DNA of 64,000 bases from Cornus controversa (taxonomy: Eukaryota; Streptophyta; Magnoliopsida; Cornales; Cornaceae): the NCBI GenBank assembly GCA_026545225.1, contig CM048852.1:17092146-17156145 (forward strand), in the 5' to 3' direction. Positions 1-11,077 of the stretch are shown piece after piece. The first letter of the stretch is position 1. Every line of letters starts with the position of its first letter. A program made the position numbers and the translations under genes. The notes below the pieces were generated by a model. The model saw only the letters and a list, made by a program, of their open reading frames with translations. It was not told the origin of the DNA and did no database searches.

Positions 1-410
1 GATATTTCAGCCATCTCTCTCTTTAAAAAGCTGTATTTCTGTCTTCTCTCTTCCTTCTTAAGCTCTCTAGCTTCTCTTTAAGATTTGGAGACCTTAAGGT
101 TTAATTTGAAAAGTGCCAAAGAAGGAAAGTTCATTCTACGTGGTGAGAGCGTCATTTTGAACCAAACAAAGCTAGGTTTGGGCAGATTTTGAGTTGATGA
201 AATTAAGGTATAGCTTGAGATTTAATCTCTTGAGCTACGGGATGTGTGTTGTGTCTTTCAATACAAGTTAAATATCATATTATGAGTAAAAAAATTGTTG
301 TTTTCATGTTATATATGATACTTTAGGATGGAATTCTTATTTTAAATTGATATATATATATGATGTGGTCGGAACTAAATTATATTGTAAGCTTAATTTT
401 GCCCTTTTTA

Positions 411-1774
411 TCAAAATATAATTTAACCACTCGCAAAAGTACGAATCTTTGTAGATAAGGTTCTATATAGAGGGTATCGATCCCACGAGGACTAGTCGTT
501 AATTGTCATAAAGAAAGATTAATTCTACTTTAATTCTAAAAACAGGTTTTTTGGTTTTGTGTTTAAAGCTATTGCATAAATGAAATGACAATAAAATTAA
601 AGAGTAAAGTTGGGAGAGAGAACTAGGGTTGGTTTCCACCACTAGCCATTCACATGTTCATAAGTGTAGCAAGCATGGGATTCATTAATTAAATGCCTAA
701 CAATGTCATTAGGCTTGTGACCTCAATGACATATCAAAAGATCAATGTGTGTGCTAACCTATCATAATCCATCTTCAACAAGCATAACTCTTCAACCTAA
801 CTAACTACCTACTTACTCTACTCTCTAAGTGAACACTACATGCATCCAAACTACCTTGTCTTGGCATGGTCTATACAAACTAGCATCACACATTCATTTA
901 AACACCATTATCTAGCCATCATTTGCACTTCTTGTGGAATATGCAAATGTTGTGCATTCAAGTGACAAAACCTACTCTAAGACAAGAATAAATTCCATAT
1001 CAAATGAATATATAAAAGAAATGTATTTGTGTACATAATCACTAGGCTAAATAATCAACATTTAATTACAAATCCCAAGAGCTACAAAGATGAACAAGTT
1101 TACATGGCTAGGGGTTGAAACCAACACCCTAGTAGAAGAGTTAGTTGCTCATGGTTGCCTTGCACCCTTCCATTGATGAAGAGAATGAAGCTTCTTGGTC
1201 TGGTTCAGCCTTTCCTCTTCCTCTCCCGAAGGTCTCTCCTCTTTTTTCTAATGTGTCTGTTGAGAGATGTGAGATATGTGGCTTTTGGTGCTTTTTGTAT
1301 GCTTTTTGGCTCCTTTGGGCCCACCATATATATATACATCATTATATATATCTCTTGTATCAAGAAGGCCCCCAAAAGTCTTGTTCAAGTCAGACAATCC
1401 CCCTAAGTCGTGCAAAAAGGGGGATTTTGTTGCAAGTGGGAGAGCAGGTGAGCAAGTGGCCAAGTGGGCTCTGCAGAATTTCGATTGATCGAAGTTGAAT
1501 TTCGATTGATCGAAATTTCGATCAATCGAAAGGAGATTTCGATCAATCGAGATTTCGATTAATCGAAATCTACATTTCGATTGATCGAAATGCCTTGGCT
1601 GCATTTTCTGATTCCTTCTCTTGACTGCAGAAAGCTTCCAACTTTGCTCCATTTACTCCAATACCTGCAAAACATCAAAAACACAAAAATACCGTAAACA
1701 TATCTCGGTAAACGCAAAAACGGAACTAACGTATACAATAAAGAGGGTTCAAATGCATAGAATTGAACACTTAT

Positions 1775-1790
<16 letters not shown>
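411..1790 (-). repeat. Unclassified LTR-like dispersed repeat inserted in the LTR
   Basis: Carries the GAGGGTATCGATCCCACGAGG motif (472-492) common to a widespread plant repeat class. It ends with an ACGCAAAAACGGAACTAACG-type segment and a terminal ACACTTATCA (about 1,767-1,776), which on the minus strand gives TGATAAGTGT at a repeat start. No coding content. Family not determined; it may be an LTR or a non-autonomous LTR element. The palindrome array at 1,478-1,592 lies inside it. Confidence 0.45.
1478..1592. repeat. Array of palindromic TTTCGATTGATCGAAA motifs
   Basis: Six copies in about 115 bp, in both orientations (TTTCGATTGATCGAA and TTTCGATCAATCGAA), one with a TTAATC centre. Each unit is nearly its own reverse complement. 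Similar clusters occur at 2,970-3,130, 37,880-38,050 and 43,270-43,355. Confidence 0.85.
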
Positions 1791-1815
<25 letters not shown>

Positions 1816-2969
1816 TTTTTGGATAGAAAATGACTAATATGTGATTTAGAATGCATGAATTGTTAGTGTATGCTTTATGTGACATATATGACAAGTATGA
1901 GATTTTGTGACATGCGTTGAAACCCTAGTTTCAAAGTGAATTTTGTTAAAAAAATTGAATGCGAGCATGTGTCGATATGGCTTCTTGCGTGACATGCTAG
2001 AAATGAATATCGGACATTAAATGAGTGCAAATGCATCAAAACTTGTGTATGTCTATGCAAAATGTGACATGTTTTGTGTGTGTGGGGTGATATCTCGAAA
2101 ATGACTCAGGTACATAGTAGAGGGGAAATAGATTCTCTGGGGTTGAAAGACCTCAAAATTGCGCAAGAAATGTTGGTTACCGGTCGGTTAGTAGCCCAAA
2201 AATAACTAAGGACACGGGGTATGTGGCTTCGACACGTATTTGGATTGGGTATGTGAGTCTGAGAACAATTTCGAGAGCAATAAGAATAAATTGAGTTATG
2301 TGAACAATGTGAGTTATGTGATTATACTGTGTTGGACTTTAAGTTCAAATTCATTTTTGTCATAGGTTATAGATATGATGAGGTTGTGCATTGAAGCATG
2401 GATTGAATTGAGATTTTGTGGTTGTCAAGTATATTGATGTATATGTCATGCGAAAATACGAGTTGTGATGTTCGACTAAAATGCTAGGAAGCATGACACG
2501 TAGCTAGGCTATGTATTTTGATTGATTTATGCATTGATATGAAATGTGAAATTGGGTGGATTGCACAACATATGACCTTAAGCCCGTTGAATTTTGCTCA
2601 CCCCCTTACATTAACAATTTCAGGGCATGATAAGGAAGTTGTTGATGGTGATCAACCATGAGTATGGTATATAGATAGAAATACTCTCTTTTTGGTTGTT
2701 TTGATGTTATGCATGTCCGAGATATAGACATAGTGCATTTAATGTTATATTTAGGCCTTTGTGCCGTGAATATTGATGTTTGGACAAGAGAATGATGTAC
2801 AAATGGGGTGTTGTTCAATTGATGAATGTTCTATGATTTAGTTGATGTTTATACATGTTGCAGTTATGGATAAACTTGTTTGGAAACATGTTAGGATATG
2901 AGAATGGTTTGAGGCATATAAATGAGTTTTTGAAGTCTTAAGGATAGGGAAATGAGAACTCCTGCAAAT

Positions 2970-3130
2970 GGTCCTACGATCAATCAAAACCAGGATTTCG
3001 ATTAATCAAACCCTAAATTTTGATTAATCAAAGACCTAGCCACGTACATTTAGGAGTCAAAAACCCATGTGTTCCGATAGAAGTTTAGCAAAAACTGCGA
3101 TTAATCGAAGTCCCACCTTCGATTAATTGA
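2970..3130. repeat. Cluster of CGATTAATCGA-type palindromes near an LTR end
   Basis: Five imperfect copies (ACGATCAATCAA, TTCGATTAATCAAA, TTGATTAATCAAA, GCGATTAATCGAAG, TTCGATTAATTGAAG) spaced 20-60 bp apart, about 100 bp before the LTR-end motif at 3,210. Confidence 0.7.
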
Positions 3131-3439
3131 AGCACTTGAGGTGCTGCTTGAGTTGAGTTAGATTGTTACCTTGTCTAGGTGCCTTGTGAGGGGCCCACTA
3201 GTGGGAATACAAGAGTGACAACATGGTATCAGAGTGTGAATCAGATTAAAGAGTGATGACGAGTGATAAGGAGTAAATTGATCACTTCCATTTCTTATAT
3301 CGATTTGGATATCAAAAATTGGGACGTGACAAACAATATATTTCCCGATTTCAGCAAATCTAATTCTATTTTCAATGAAGTTAATTCATCTTTCTAAAAA
3401 TCAATTTAAATTTTCAAATATATTTTAAAAATAATATAT

Positions 3440-3522
<83 letters not shown>
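3440..3522. repeat. Compound microsatellite (TG)n(TA)n(GA)n
   Basis: Sixteen or so TG, a dozen TA, then about 13 GA dinucleotides, in copy 1 of the 635-bp repeat. The same position in copy 2 holds (TA)n(GA)n at 4,086-4,136, so the array predates the tandem duplication. Confidence 0.95.
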
Positions 3523-3527
<5 letters not shown>

Positions 3528-4076
3528 AAGGTTAAATAAATATTTAAAAATTTTAGAATTTATATTGATTTAACACCCTAGGATTAAAGTGGTGATTTAT
3601 AAAAGTGAAAATATAAAAAAATATATTTTTTATAATATTATTTTATTACTTTTCTTTTCTCTTTGAAAGAGTTATAATATTATTATATTACTATTATTTT
3701 GTGTTAGGAAGAATTGCGCTACTTAGTCTTGGGAAGAGTTATAATATTTTTTTATTAATTTACATACTTGGGTATGTATAATTCTATATATTTTTGTGTT
3801 TTCTTCACTTAAACTTCAATAACTTTTACTACAAACTGAATTTTTTTATGAAACCATTTTTGTTAGAAAGAGAATTCTAAGAGCTTCAATTTGAGTACCA
3901 CTTAGACTATATTCCAAATTAGTTTTTTTTAAATAAATTTATTTAAAATTAACACATTTACTTCATAAATAAACAACATATTTTCCTATTTCAACAACTC
4001 TAATTCTATTTCTAACGAAGTTAATTCATTTATTCTAAAACTCAATTTAAATTTTCAAATATATATTTGAAATAAC

Positions 4077-4137
<61 letters not shown>

Positions 4138-4319
4138 TAAAGAGAGTTTAAATAAGAAAGACGGTTGCACTCCACTTATCTTTTTCTTTTAAATAAAATG
4201 ACAAGAAGGTTCCTAAACTCATTAATGCATCATTCCTTATTTTGTAATACCATAACTATTCTTTATACTATAAGTTTTAGCTCTTTTTACTTCGTTTAGT
4301 ACTTTTCTTTTTTTTTAAT

Positions 4320-4960
4320 TCTGGCCAAAATAGAACTTTTTTTATCCTGTAAAAAGAGATAATTTATTCAACTAGGATAACTTTTTTTTTTTGGACTTGT
4401 CAAAAGAAATAATGAGAACTCTTTTTTTGGGGGTCATGTCAAAATTAAGAGATAACTTATTCAACAGAGATAAATTTTTTATTTTTTTTGCACACCAAAC
4501 TTTTTTTCAGTGATATCAAAAGAGATAATTAATTCAAGAGAGATCACTTTTCTTGGATCTTTTTTTTTTTTCTGCATACCAGACTTTTTTTTTCGGTCCT
4601 ATCAAAGGAGATAATTTATTCGATAGAGATAACTTTTTTATGTGTACTTTTTTTTGGGTCATGTCAAAAGAGAATTTATTCAGCAAAGATAACATTCTTT
4701 TTGGGTTTTTGTTTTTTGGGTCCTATAGAGATAATTGTTTTCTTGGTTCTTTTTTTCAGTTCCTGTCAAAAGAGATAATTTATTCAATAAAAATAATAAT
4801 TTTTTTGGTAATCTTCTTTTTTGGTCCTGTCAAAAGAGATAATTTTTTCAACATAGATACCTTTTTTTTTGGTCCCATTTAAAGAGAAAGAGATAACTAT
4901 TTTTTGAGTCCTTTTTTTGGGTAATTTTGTTTTGGATCTTATCAAAAGATACCGAAAACA
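4320..4960. repeat. T-rich minisatellite, unit about 60-70 bp
   Basis: About nine imperfect units of the form TCAAAAGAGATAATTTATTC, then AACAGAGATAACTTTTTTT and a GGTCCTG-like spacer. The 109-codon open frame at 4,553-4,882 is a by-product (Phe-rich, periodic) and not a gene. The array sits inside copy 2 of the 635-bp repeat. Confidence 0.8.
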
Positions 4961-6047
4961 TTAAAGATTGGAGACATGGAGGGGATATTAGAAAGGGTAG
5001 TTGTGTAATTTAAAAAATAATAATCATTCACTTGTGAAGTTAAGATTACAAATGTCATTTCATTTAAGATGGCTAACATCATCTCTCATAAATAAATATT
5101 TATAGATTTTAGAATTTATATTGATTTAACACATTTAGGATTAAAGTGAAAATTTATAAAAGTGAAAATATATATAAAAAATATTTTTTATAGTATTATT
5201 TTATTATTTTTCTTTTTCTCTTTGAAAAAGTTAAAATATTATTATATTACTTTTCTTTTGTGTTGGGAAGAGTTACAGTAATTTAGTGTTGGAAAGAGTT
5301 ATAATATTTTTTTATTAAGTTTCTTTCCTTGGCTATATATAATTCTCTAAATATATTTTTGTATTTTCTTCACTTAAACTTCAACAACTTTTACTATAAA
5401 TTGATTTTTTTGATGAAATCATTTCGTTAGAAAGACAATCATGAGCGCTTCAATTTGAATACCACTTAAACTATGTTCCAACTTAATTTTTTTTAAATAA
5501 ATTTATTTAAAATCAACACATTTGCTTCATAAATAAACAACATATTTTCCTATTTTAGCAACTCCAATTCTATTTTTAACTAAGTTAATTCATCTCTCTA
5601 AAACTCAATTTAAATTTTTAAATATATTTTATCTATATATATATATATGTATATTTAGAGAGATAAAAAGAGTTTAAATAAATATTTATAAATTTTAGAA
5701 TTTATATAGATTTTTCATACTTAGGATTAAAGTGAAAATTTATAAAAGTAAAATATATAAAAAAAATTATTTTTAATATTATTTTATTACTTTTCTTTTC
5801 TTTTTAAAGAGTTATAATATTATTATATTACTTTTCTTTTGTGTTGGGAAGAGTTATAGTACTTTAGTGTTGGGAGGAGTTATAATATTTTTTTATTAGA
5901 CTTTTTCACTTGAGTAATTTTAACAAAATCCATTTAGCACCATCACAAATGTTTTATAATTAAGGAGGGTGTAATCAATTAGAATTTTAAAGGATTTTGA
6001 AAGACATTTTTTAAGTGATAGAATTTCATGAATTTATATGGATTCAG

Positions 6048-6160
6048 TAAAATTTATGGATTTCTATACACTTTTATTACAGACTTTCATGAATTTCTAT
6101 AGACTTTTATTACAAACTTTCATGGATTTGTATAGATTTTTATTAAAGACTTTGATATAT
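6048..6160. repeat. Minisatellite of about 35 bp (TTCATGAATTTCTATAGACT type)
   Basis: Three to four imperfect direct copies of a 33-36 bp unit with TTTTATTACAGAC spacers, inside the TIR element. Confidence 0.6.
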
Positions 6161-7434
6161 TTTTATAGACTTGTACTGATTTCTTCAATATATTTTATTT
6201 ATTTGTATCCTTGAATTATATTTTTGTGTACAAATAAACCAATGGTTCAAGGGACAGGTATAATAGAAAATGGATAAGCTATCATTTATGATTTCTACTA
6301 TTTGAAATTATTCAATAAATTTATTAAAAACTTATACAAAGTTATATATATCCCTTCTCATAACAGTGCGAAAAATGATTAAACAATATATGTCAAAATA
6401 AAAGTTGAACGTATGATTTGGATTGGGCTGAACCATGTTCCTTCTTTTGTTATTTTATTCATATTATATGTTAAGCTAATAACAAAAAAGTTATGCTAAT
6501 GGTAAATGGAATTTTTTCATATTTTTTAATTTTTGTCTCATTGTATTAGATAGATAAGATATATAGACATGTGTTTTTTTTATAAAAAAGAAAAAAAAAT
6601 TATGCTACTACGGCACACACCATAATTTTCATAAAAACAAAAGTTATAACAAACGTAAAACAACTAGCATTCACAAAAGTATTGTGACAAGTTTATAATA
6701 AGTTTGAAATCAAAATTTAAAGAAAAATATTTAACATTCATTACTCAATATCCTTAGTTCTCATTGTTATCATTGTGTCCGACATCTCTCCACATATTCA
6801 AAGCTATACTAACTCTCTATTCATTAGCATTATCTCGTTGTTGCTCATGTTTGAAAAAATTATTTTCAAAAAATTATAAAAGATAGGTCTCTACAAATAA
6901 TTTTTTTTGTAACTGAATTTTTAGAAAACAATTTTCATAAAACTTACAATAAAACAAAATTTTTTTTTTGTACAACTTTATGGATTTTCATTTATCTAAA
7001 ATATAAAACTGTTTTTAAAAAATTAAACCAAACAGATTCTAAATATCTACTTTTGATACCCCATAAAATATTTGTCATGTGAAATTATTTATAAAAATTT
7101 ATTTTTCTTTTTATTTTGTATATTTAAAAGGTATATAGACATTTGTTTTATTGTATGTATGGCTTGTTAAATTAGTATACAAATGAGTATAAATGTGTAT
7201 TAAGTGTATATAAACATTGTAGCATGTTGAATGGGTATCTGTATGAGAGTAAATCCATACAAGTGTATGTGCATTGATATATAATAAATTGTAAATCCGT
7301 ACAACTTTTGAATAAACTATTTTCATATTAAAGATAGTGTGAACTATGGGTATGGAAAGTACATGCCTTCAGTAGAACATTATCTTCAATGACAAGGTAA
7401 TACCACCCTCACAAACCCGATTTTGTGTGTGTGT

Positions 7435-7436
<2 letters not shown>

Positions 7437-7502
<66 letters not shown>
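7437..7502. repeat. (TA)n microsatellite
   Basis: About 33 uninterrupted AT dinucleotides, the longest in the window, inside the TIR element. Confidence 0.95.
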
Positions 7503-7510
<8 letters not shown>

Positions 7511-8137
7511 ATATTATTTTAAGAATTGATATCTTTGTTTATAGATCAAAGATCCACTGCACCCTCTGAAATTCGGTTCTTGGTTTCGGTGTTGTAGTAC
7601 AAATTGGACTATGCACCGAACTGGGTTTTGGCATTGATGATCTTTGATATCTTGATTGTTTTGTTTTTGCAATTCGTTTAGTTTTGTTTGTACCATGACT
7701 TTTTAAAAATCCTAATTGAATAGAAAAATAAAGAATCTGAGAAGAGAGAGAGAAATAACAAGAGAGAAAAAATAAGTATACCTTGAGATAGAGAAATTTG
7801 TTCGTATTCTACAAAAATAAAAAGTTCACCAAAATTTGTAGGGAAAATGTTGGATTTGTTTTACGCTTCGGTATTTATAACTTCCACCCTCAAATCTAGC
7901 ACAATCCACCACCTAATTAAATTCTTCAAAATCAATGACTTTTTGAATACACTTAAACTTTTGTAGACTTTTTTAAAATCCTAATTGAATACCGTCAGAT
8001 TTGTATGTACTCTTTAAAAGTCTAAGTCTGAATTGAATACTGTCAGTATGGACTCTTTAAAAGTTTATAAAAGTTTAGATTGAATATATCTATATTTTTA
8101 AAATTTTTTAAAATCCTAATTGAATACACTCTCCTAA

Positions 8138-9840
8138 ATAAAAATAGAGTGATTTCACCTAGACATAGCAGAAGAACGTTTCGGAGATGATCTAGACTCT
8201 TGTATGATAGTTTTCATTTGAAAGTTTTATAAAGTACTAGGTTTTGAAGGGTTTCGTCGCTAATGTGTAGTACCATTGATTTAGAAAGCCATAACGTTTT
8301 GGTTATCGGAGAGAAGTTTTTCTTGGGAACATTTCACCAATGTTACGTTTTCCCACCCAAATCTACAAAACTGCATCCAAACAATATCTACACGTATCCC
8401 TATTTTCTAAAATTAATTAGGGATCGACTGTTCATTATTTTCAATGGGCCAAACTACCCCTTACCCCCATATCCATCAATTACCAAAATACCCCCAAACA
8501 CTTCCCATAACAACAACAAAAAAAAAAAAAAGAAACTGTGATGACTCAACTACCCCTCCAAATGTGATTAGCAAAATACCCCAGCCCTAATATTAACACC
8601 AATACCCCTCTCACTCTCTCATTTGCTTCATTTTCATTTGGTTCACTATCATATGTATCACTATCATTTCACCAGATTACACTATCAACGTCTCATAGAA
8701 CTTTATTTTATAATATTTTGAACTAATTTATTTTACATTGATTACATAATGATGTAATTTGTGTATTACTTTTTCTTTAAAATGTATTAATTTAAAAGAG
8801 AGCTCATAACAAATGTCATGAGAGAGACTTCATAATAGCATTACCCAAAAAAAAAAAAACACCGATAGGGCACCAAGCTTCTGAATTCTCCATTCTCTCT
8901 CTCATATCTCTTCCACTAATTCTTTTTGTTGTCTTACATCATTTTTCCCTATTCTTTTTTATTTTTATTTTATTTTTACATTTATATTACAACGAACAAA
9001 CATACATATATTTATATAATAGGAGGATAAGTGTTAGAGATTTTTGTCCAACGTCAGATGTCCGTTATAAGTAGTATCCGATTGCAACGAGAACGTTACA
9101 AGTTTAGATGAGAGTATATTAGAGGTTCTCGCCCACCCCATTTTCCTCCCTTAATAAGGGCATTCTTGTCATTTTATTGCTCTTAAATGCAACGTAACTG
9201 ATTGTCTTATTTGAAGTATTTGGTGATTCAACCATCAGAGGGTTCCTGCACAATTTTTATATAGAGGTTTTTTGCACTTTGCCACACACACACACACATA
9301 TACATATGTATGTATGTATGTGTAAATATAGAGAGAGACAGATCTTTTAGTAAGTAAATACATGTACAATCACGTATCAAATACACAATTTTATAGGGTA
9401 CATGACAACACTGAATATATATGACAGGAATTGGTCAGACTGTTGATATATACACTTTCAAAAGCAGCCCGAATTCTATATTTTCAACTGGCATCGAAAT
9501 TTACCTATATAAACATGTATACACATTTTGCATAATAAAATGAAAAAAAAAGAAGTAAATCTAGAAGGTGTGATCATCGACAAAGTGATGAGCAATGCAT
9601 TTGACAGCAGAGACACTTCACCCATTAGCTGTACGCTTCACCACATTCTTTTCCCTTGTTACATATTGTTGCTCTACATATACACAAAATGCCATCTCTG
9701 CCTCTTTCCTCTGGCACATTCTTCTGAAACACTAAGGGGTATCCATCACTCAAAACTTGACATCGCCAGTAATAGAAGCAACCACTTGCATGTTTTGGTT
9801 TCTCTTTTAAGTTTATACACTTAAATACCGATGCAGAAGT
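8138..9840. other. Intergenic DNA and 3' flank of the Mei2-like gene
   Basis: No supportable gene. It holds homopolymer tracts (poly-A at 8,520 and 8,850), a CA/TA tract at 9,285-9,320 and AT-rich unique-looking sequence. The 3' UTR of the Mei2-like gene should lie directly left of 9,841; I could not place a convincing poly(A) site. The open frame at 9,528-9,824 lies antisense over this UTR and looks fortuitous. Confidence 0.5.
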
Positions 9841-11077
9841 TCACTCGCCACCATTGTTCTCTGGCTTCTCATCCATATTACCCTTTGGACTTTGAAGTAA
9901 ATCCCCCAAGTAAGACCCATCTGGCTGACAAATACAGATGTTCATCTTGCTGGAGGGGAGTGGTTCCTGGATGATATAAAATGGCCCCAAAGTAAGTCCT
10001 CAAATGATTTGATTTATCTGGCATTTGAGAGACAACTCAAGGATAATAACTTCCATACTTCTAAATAATTTTCTGCAATTCATTACACATCAAGCATCAT
10101 ATGAAATCTAAATCAGGCTTCTGTTCTACAATACGAAGTAATTTTAAGGCTAAGTCCAGTCACCGGGGAAAAAGAAGGGCATGATTCTTCTCCACCAAAA
10201 GAAACTAAGGAAAAACAGAAGTACATTTTGCTCGCAAATTGTCAATGTCTTTTTTCCATCTAAACCTCTTATATCTCAATTTCTTTAGTTAATAACATCT
10301 CAAGGTCATTTGAAATATTATTGAAATTTCAATCAGTTTTTCTTTTTTAGATTCTTTAGGTTTAACCAATAACTAAATCACACGGAAGGTTTGAACCGGT
10401 GAATTGAGAACTGTACACCTGCCCCTACTATCAACATCCATGTTAGGCTACCTAAAGATTAGTTGTAAGATTGCAAAACGATGCAAGTGTCACCGGCTTT
10501 GCACGAAAAATTAGGTACTGTTTCAGATGTTAACAGAGAAATAGTCACTGAAGTTCCACATTATTTTCATTCACAGGTATGTCATTTAAATTTGGCCACT
10601 AGAAATCATCCAGGTACAACAGAGACTCCTTCCCCTCCCTCTAAATAGCTTTAGGTGCGTTTGAGGGGGTGGGCATGAGGGCACAAGAGGGGAATTTAAC
10701 AAAGTTGCTTGCAAACACAAAGTTCAATAAGTTATCAAACAAATAATATTAAAATAAAAGCAACAATACTCAAACAGAGCTAAGAAGAACATCTGCTATT
10801 GAAGTTAAAAACTTGGCTAGAGATTCTGAAATTTGCAAAAGTTACTAAATCGTGTCAGTGAAAAGAAAAGGAGACATGGACACCTTAACAACACTACCTG
10901 ATCATCATTCTCTTGGCCCTCTGACTGGAAGAGTATTGGGGCACAGTGCTAATCTTCATTCATCAGGCTTGAATTCTGGAAGTGTGTAAGAAGGGCTGCC
11001 GTGCCCTGGATATGTGCATAGGCCAAGGAAGCAACTTTTTCACTATTAAACTTTTCCCACTTCTTCCCATTGAATGC
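9841..11077 (-). CDS. AML1: Mei2-like gene, coding exons 11-12 (end of RRM3 and C-terminal tail), with internal TAG
   Basis: Exon 11 (11077-10898) encodes [20 protein letters not shown], then [22 protein letters not shown], then TAG at 10951-10949, where the family has Lys (NEDKRCRPILF). Reading on past the stop gives [17 protein letters not shown], and exon 12 (9966-9841) gives a 41-residue tail ending NNGGE and TGA. The change from AAG to TAG needs one base. Other usually invariant Arg positions also differ here (ARIQG is AHIQG; RCRP is HCAP), unlike the rest of the gene. This could be relaxed constraint on the tail, a recent null allele or an assembly error. Translation would end about ten residues after the RRM3 core. 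Confidence 0.88.

Larger units (their letters stand above)
1..3330 (+). mobile_element. Remains of a long Ty3-type LTR, interrupted by another repeat
   Basis: Bases 1-350 resemble the LTR interior at 12,090-12,300 (CT-rich leader, GTGCCAAAGAAG, GAACCAAACAAAG). About 1,800-3,220 continues the same LTR plan: the GCTCACCCCC block near 2,596, clusters of CGATTAATCGA, then GAGTGACAACA followed by a TGGTATCAGAG primer-site-like motif (3224-3234). A second end-like TTGGGACGTGACA occurs at about 3,316-3,328. Bases about 411-1,790 look like a separate insertion. The left end is outside the window. Confidence 0.55.
3331..5935. repeat. AT-rich tandem repeat, unit about 635 bp, about 2.6 copies, interrupted once
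   Basis: The sequence AACTCTAATTCTATTT plus GAAGTTAATTCAT recurs near 3,355, 3,990 and 5,563. Each copy is followed by a microsatellite, then TTTAGAATTTATATTGATTT, TTGGGAAGAGTTATAATA and CACTTAAACTTCAA. Copy 1 is 3,331-3,964. Copy 2 runs 3,965-5,525 and encloses about 950 bp of other DNA (4,140-5,085). Copy 3 is partial (5,526-5,935). No coding content. Confidence 0.8.
5964..8134. mobile_element. 2.2-kb TIR element with TAA target duplication (Tourist/Harbinger-like, non-coding)
   Basis: The left end GGAGGGTGTAATCAATTAGA is the inverted match of the right end (..CCTAATTGAATACACTCTCC), about 28 bp. TAA flanks both ends (5961-5963, 8135-8137). TGTATTCAATT-type TIRs with TAA/TTA duplications are known for plant Harbinger-related MITEs. 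It is long for a MITE and has no transposase frame. TIR-like AAATCCTAATTGAATA copies recur inside near 7,706, 7,977 and 8,111, and 6,048-6,160 holds a 35-bp minisatellite. Confidence 0.65.

Noticed and set aside
1145-1652. Open frames of 117 and 134 codons on opposite strands
   Set aside because: They run through the palindrome array and a dispersed repeat; no domain, codon bias or splice context supports a gene.
4553-4882. 109-codon open frame
   Set aside because: Phe/Ile-rich and periodic; it is the translation of the T-rich minisatellite and not a protein gene.
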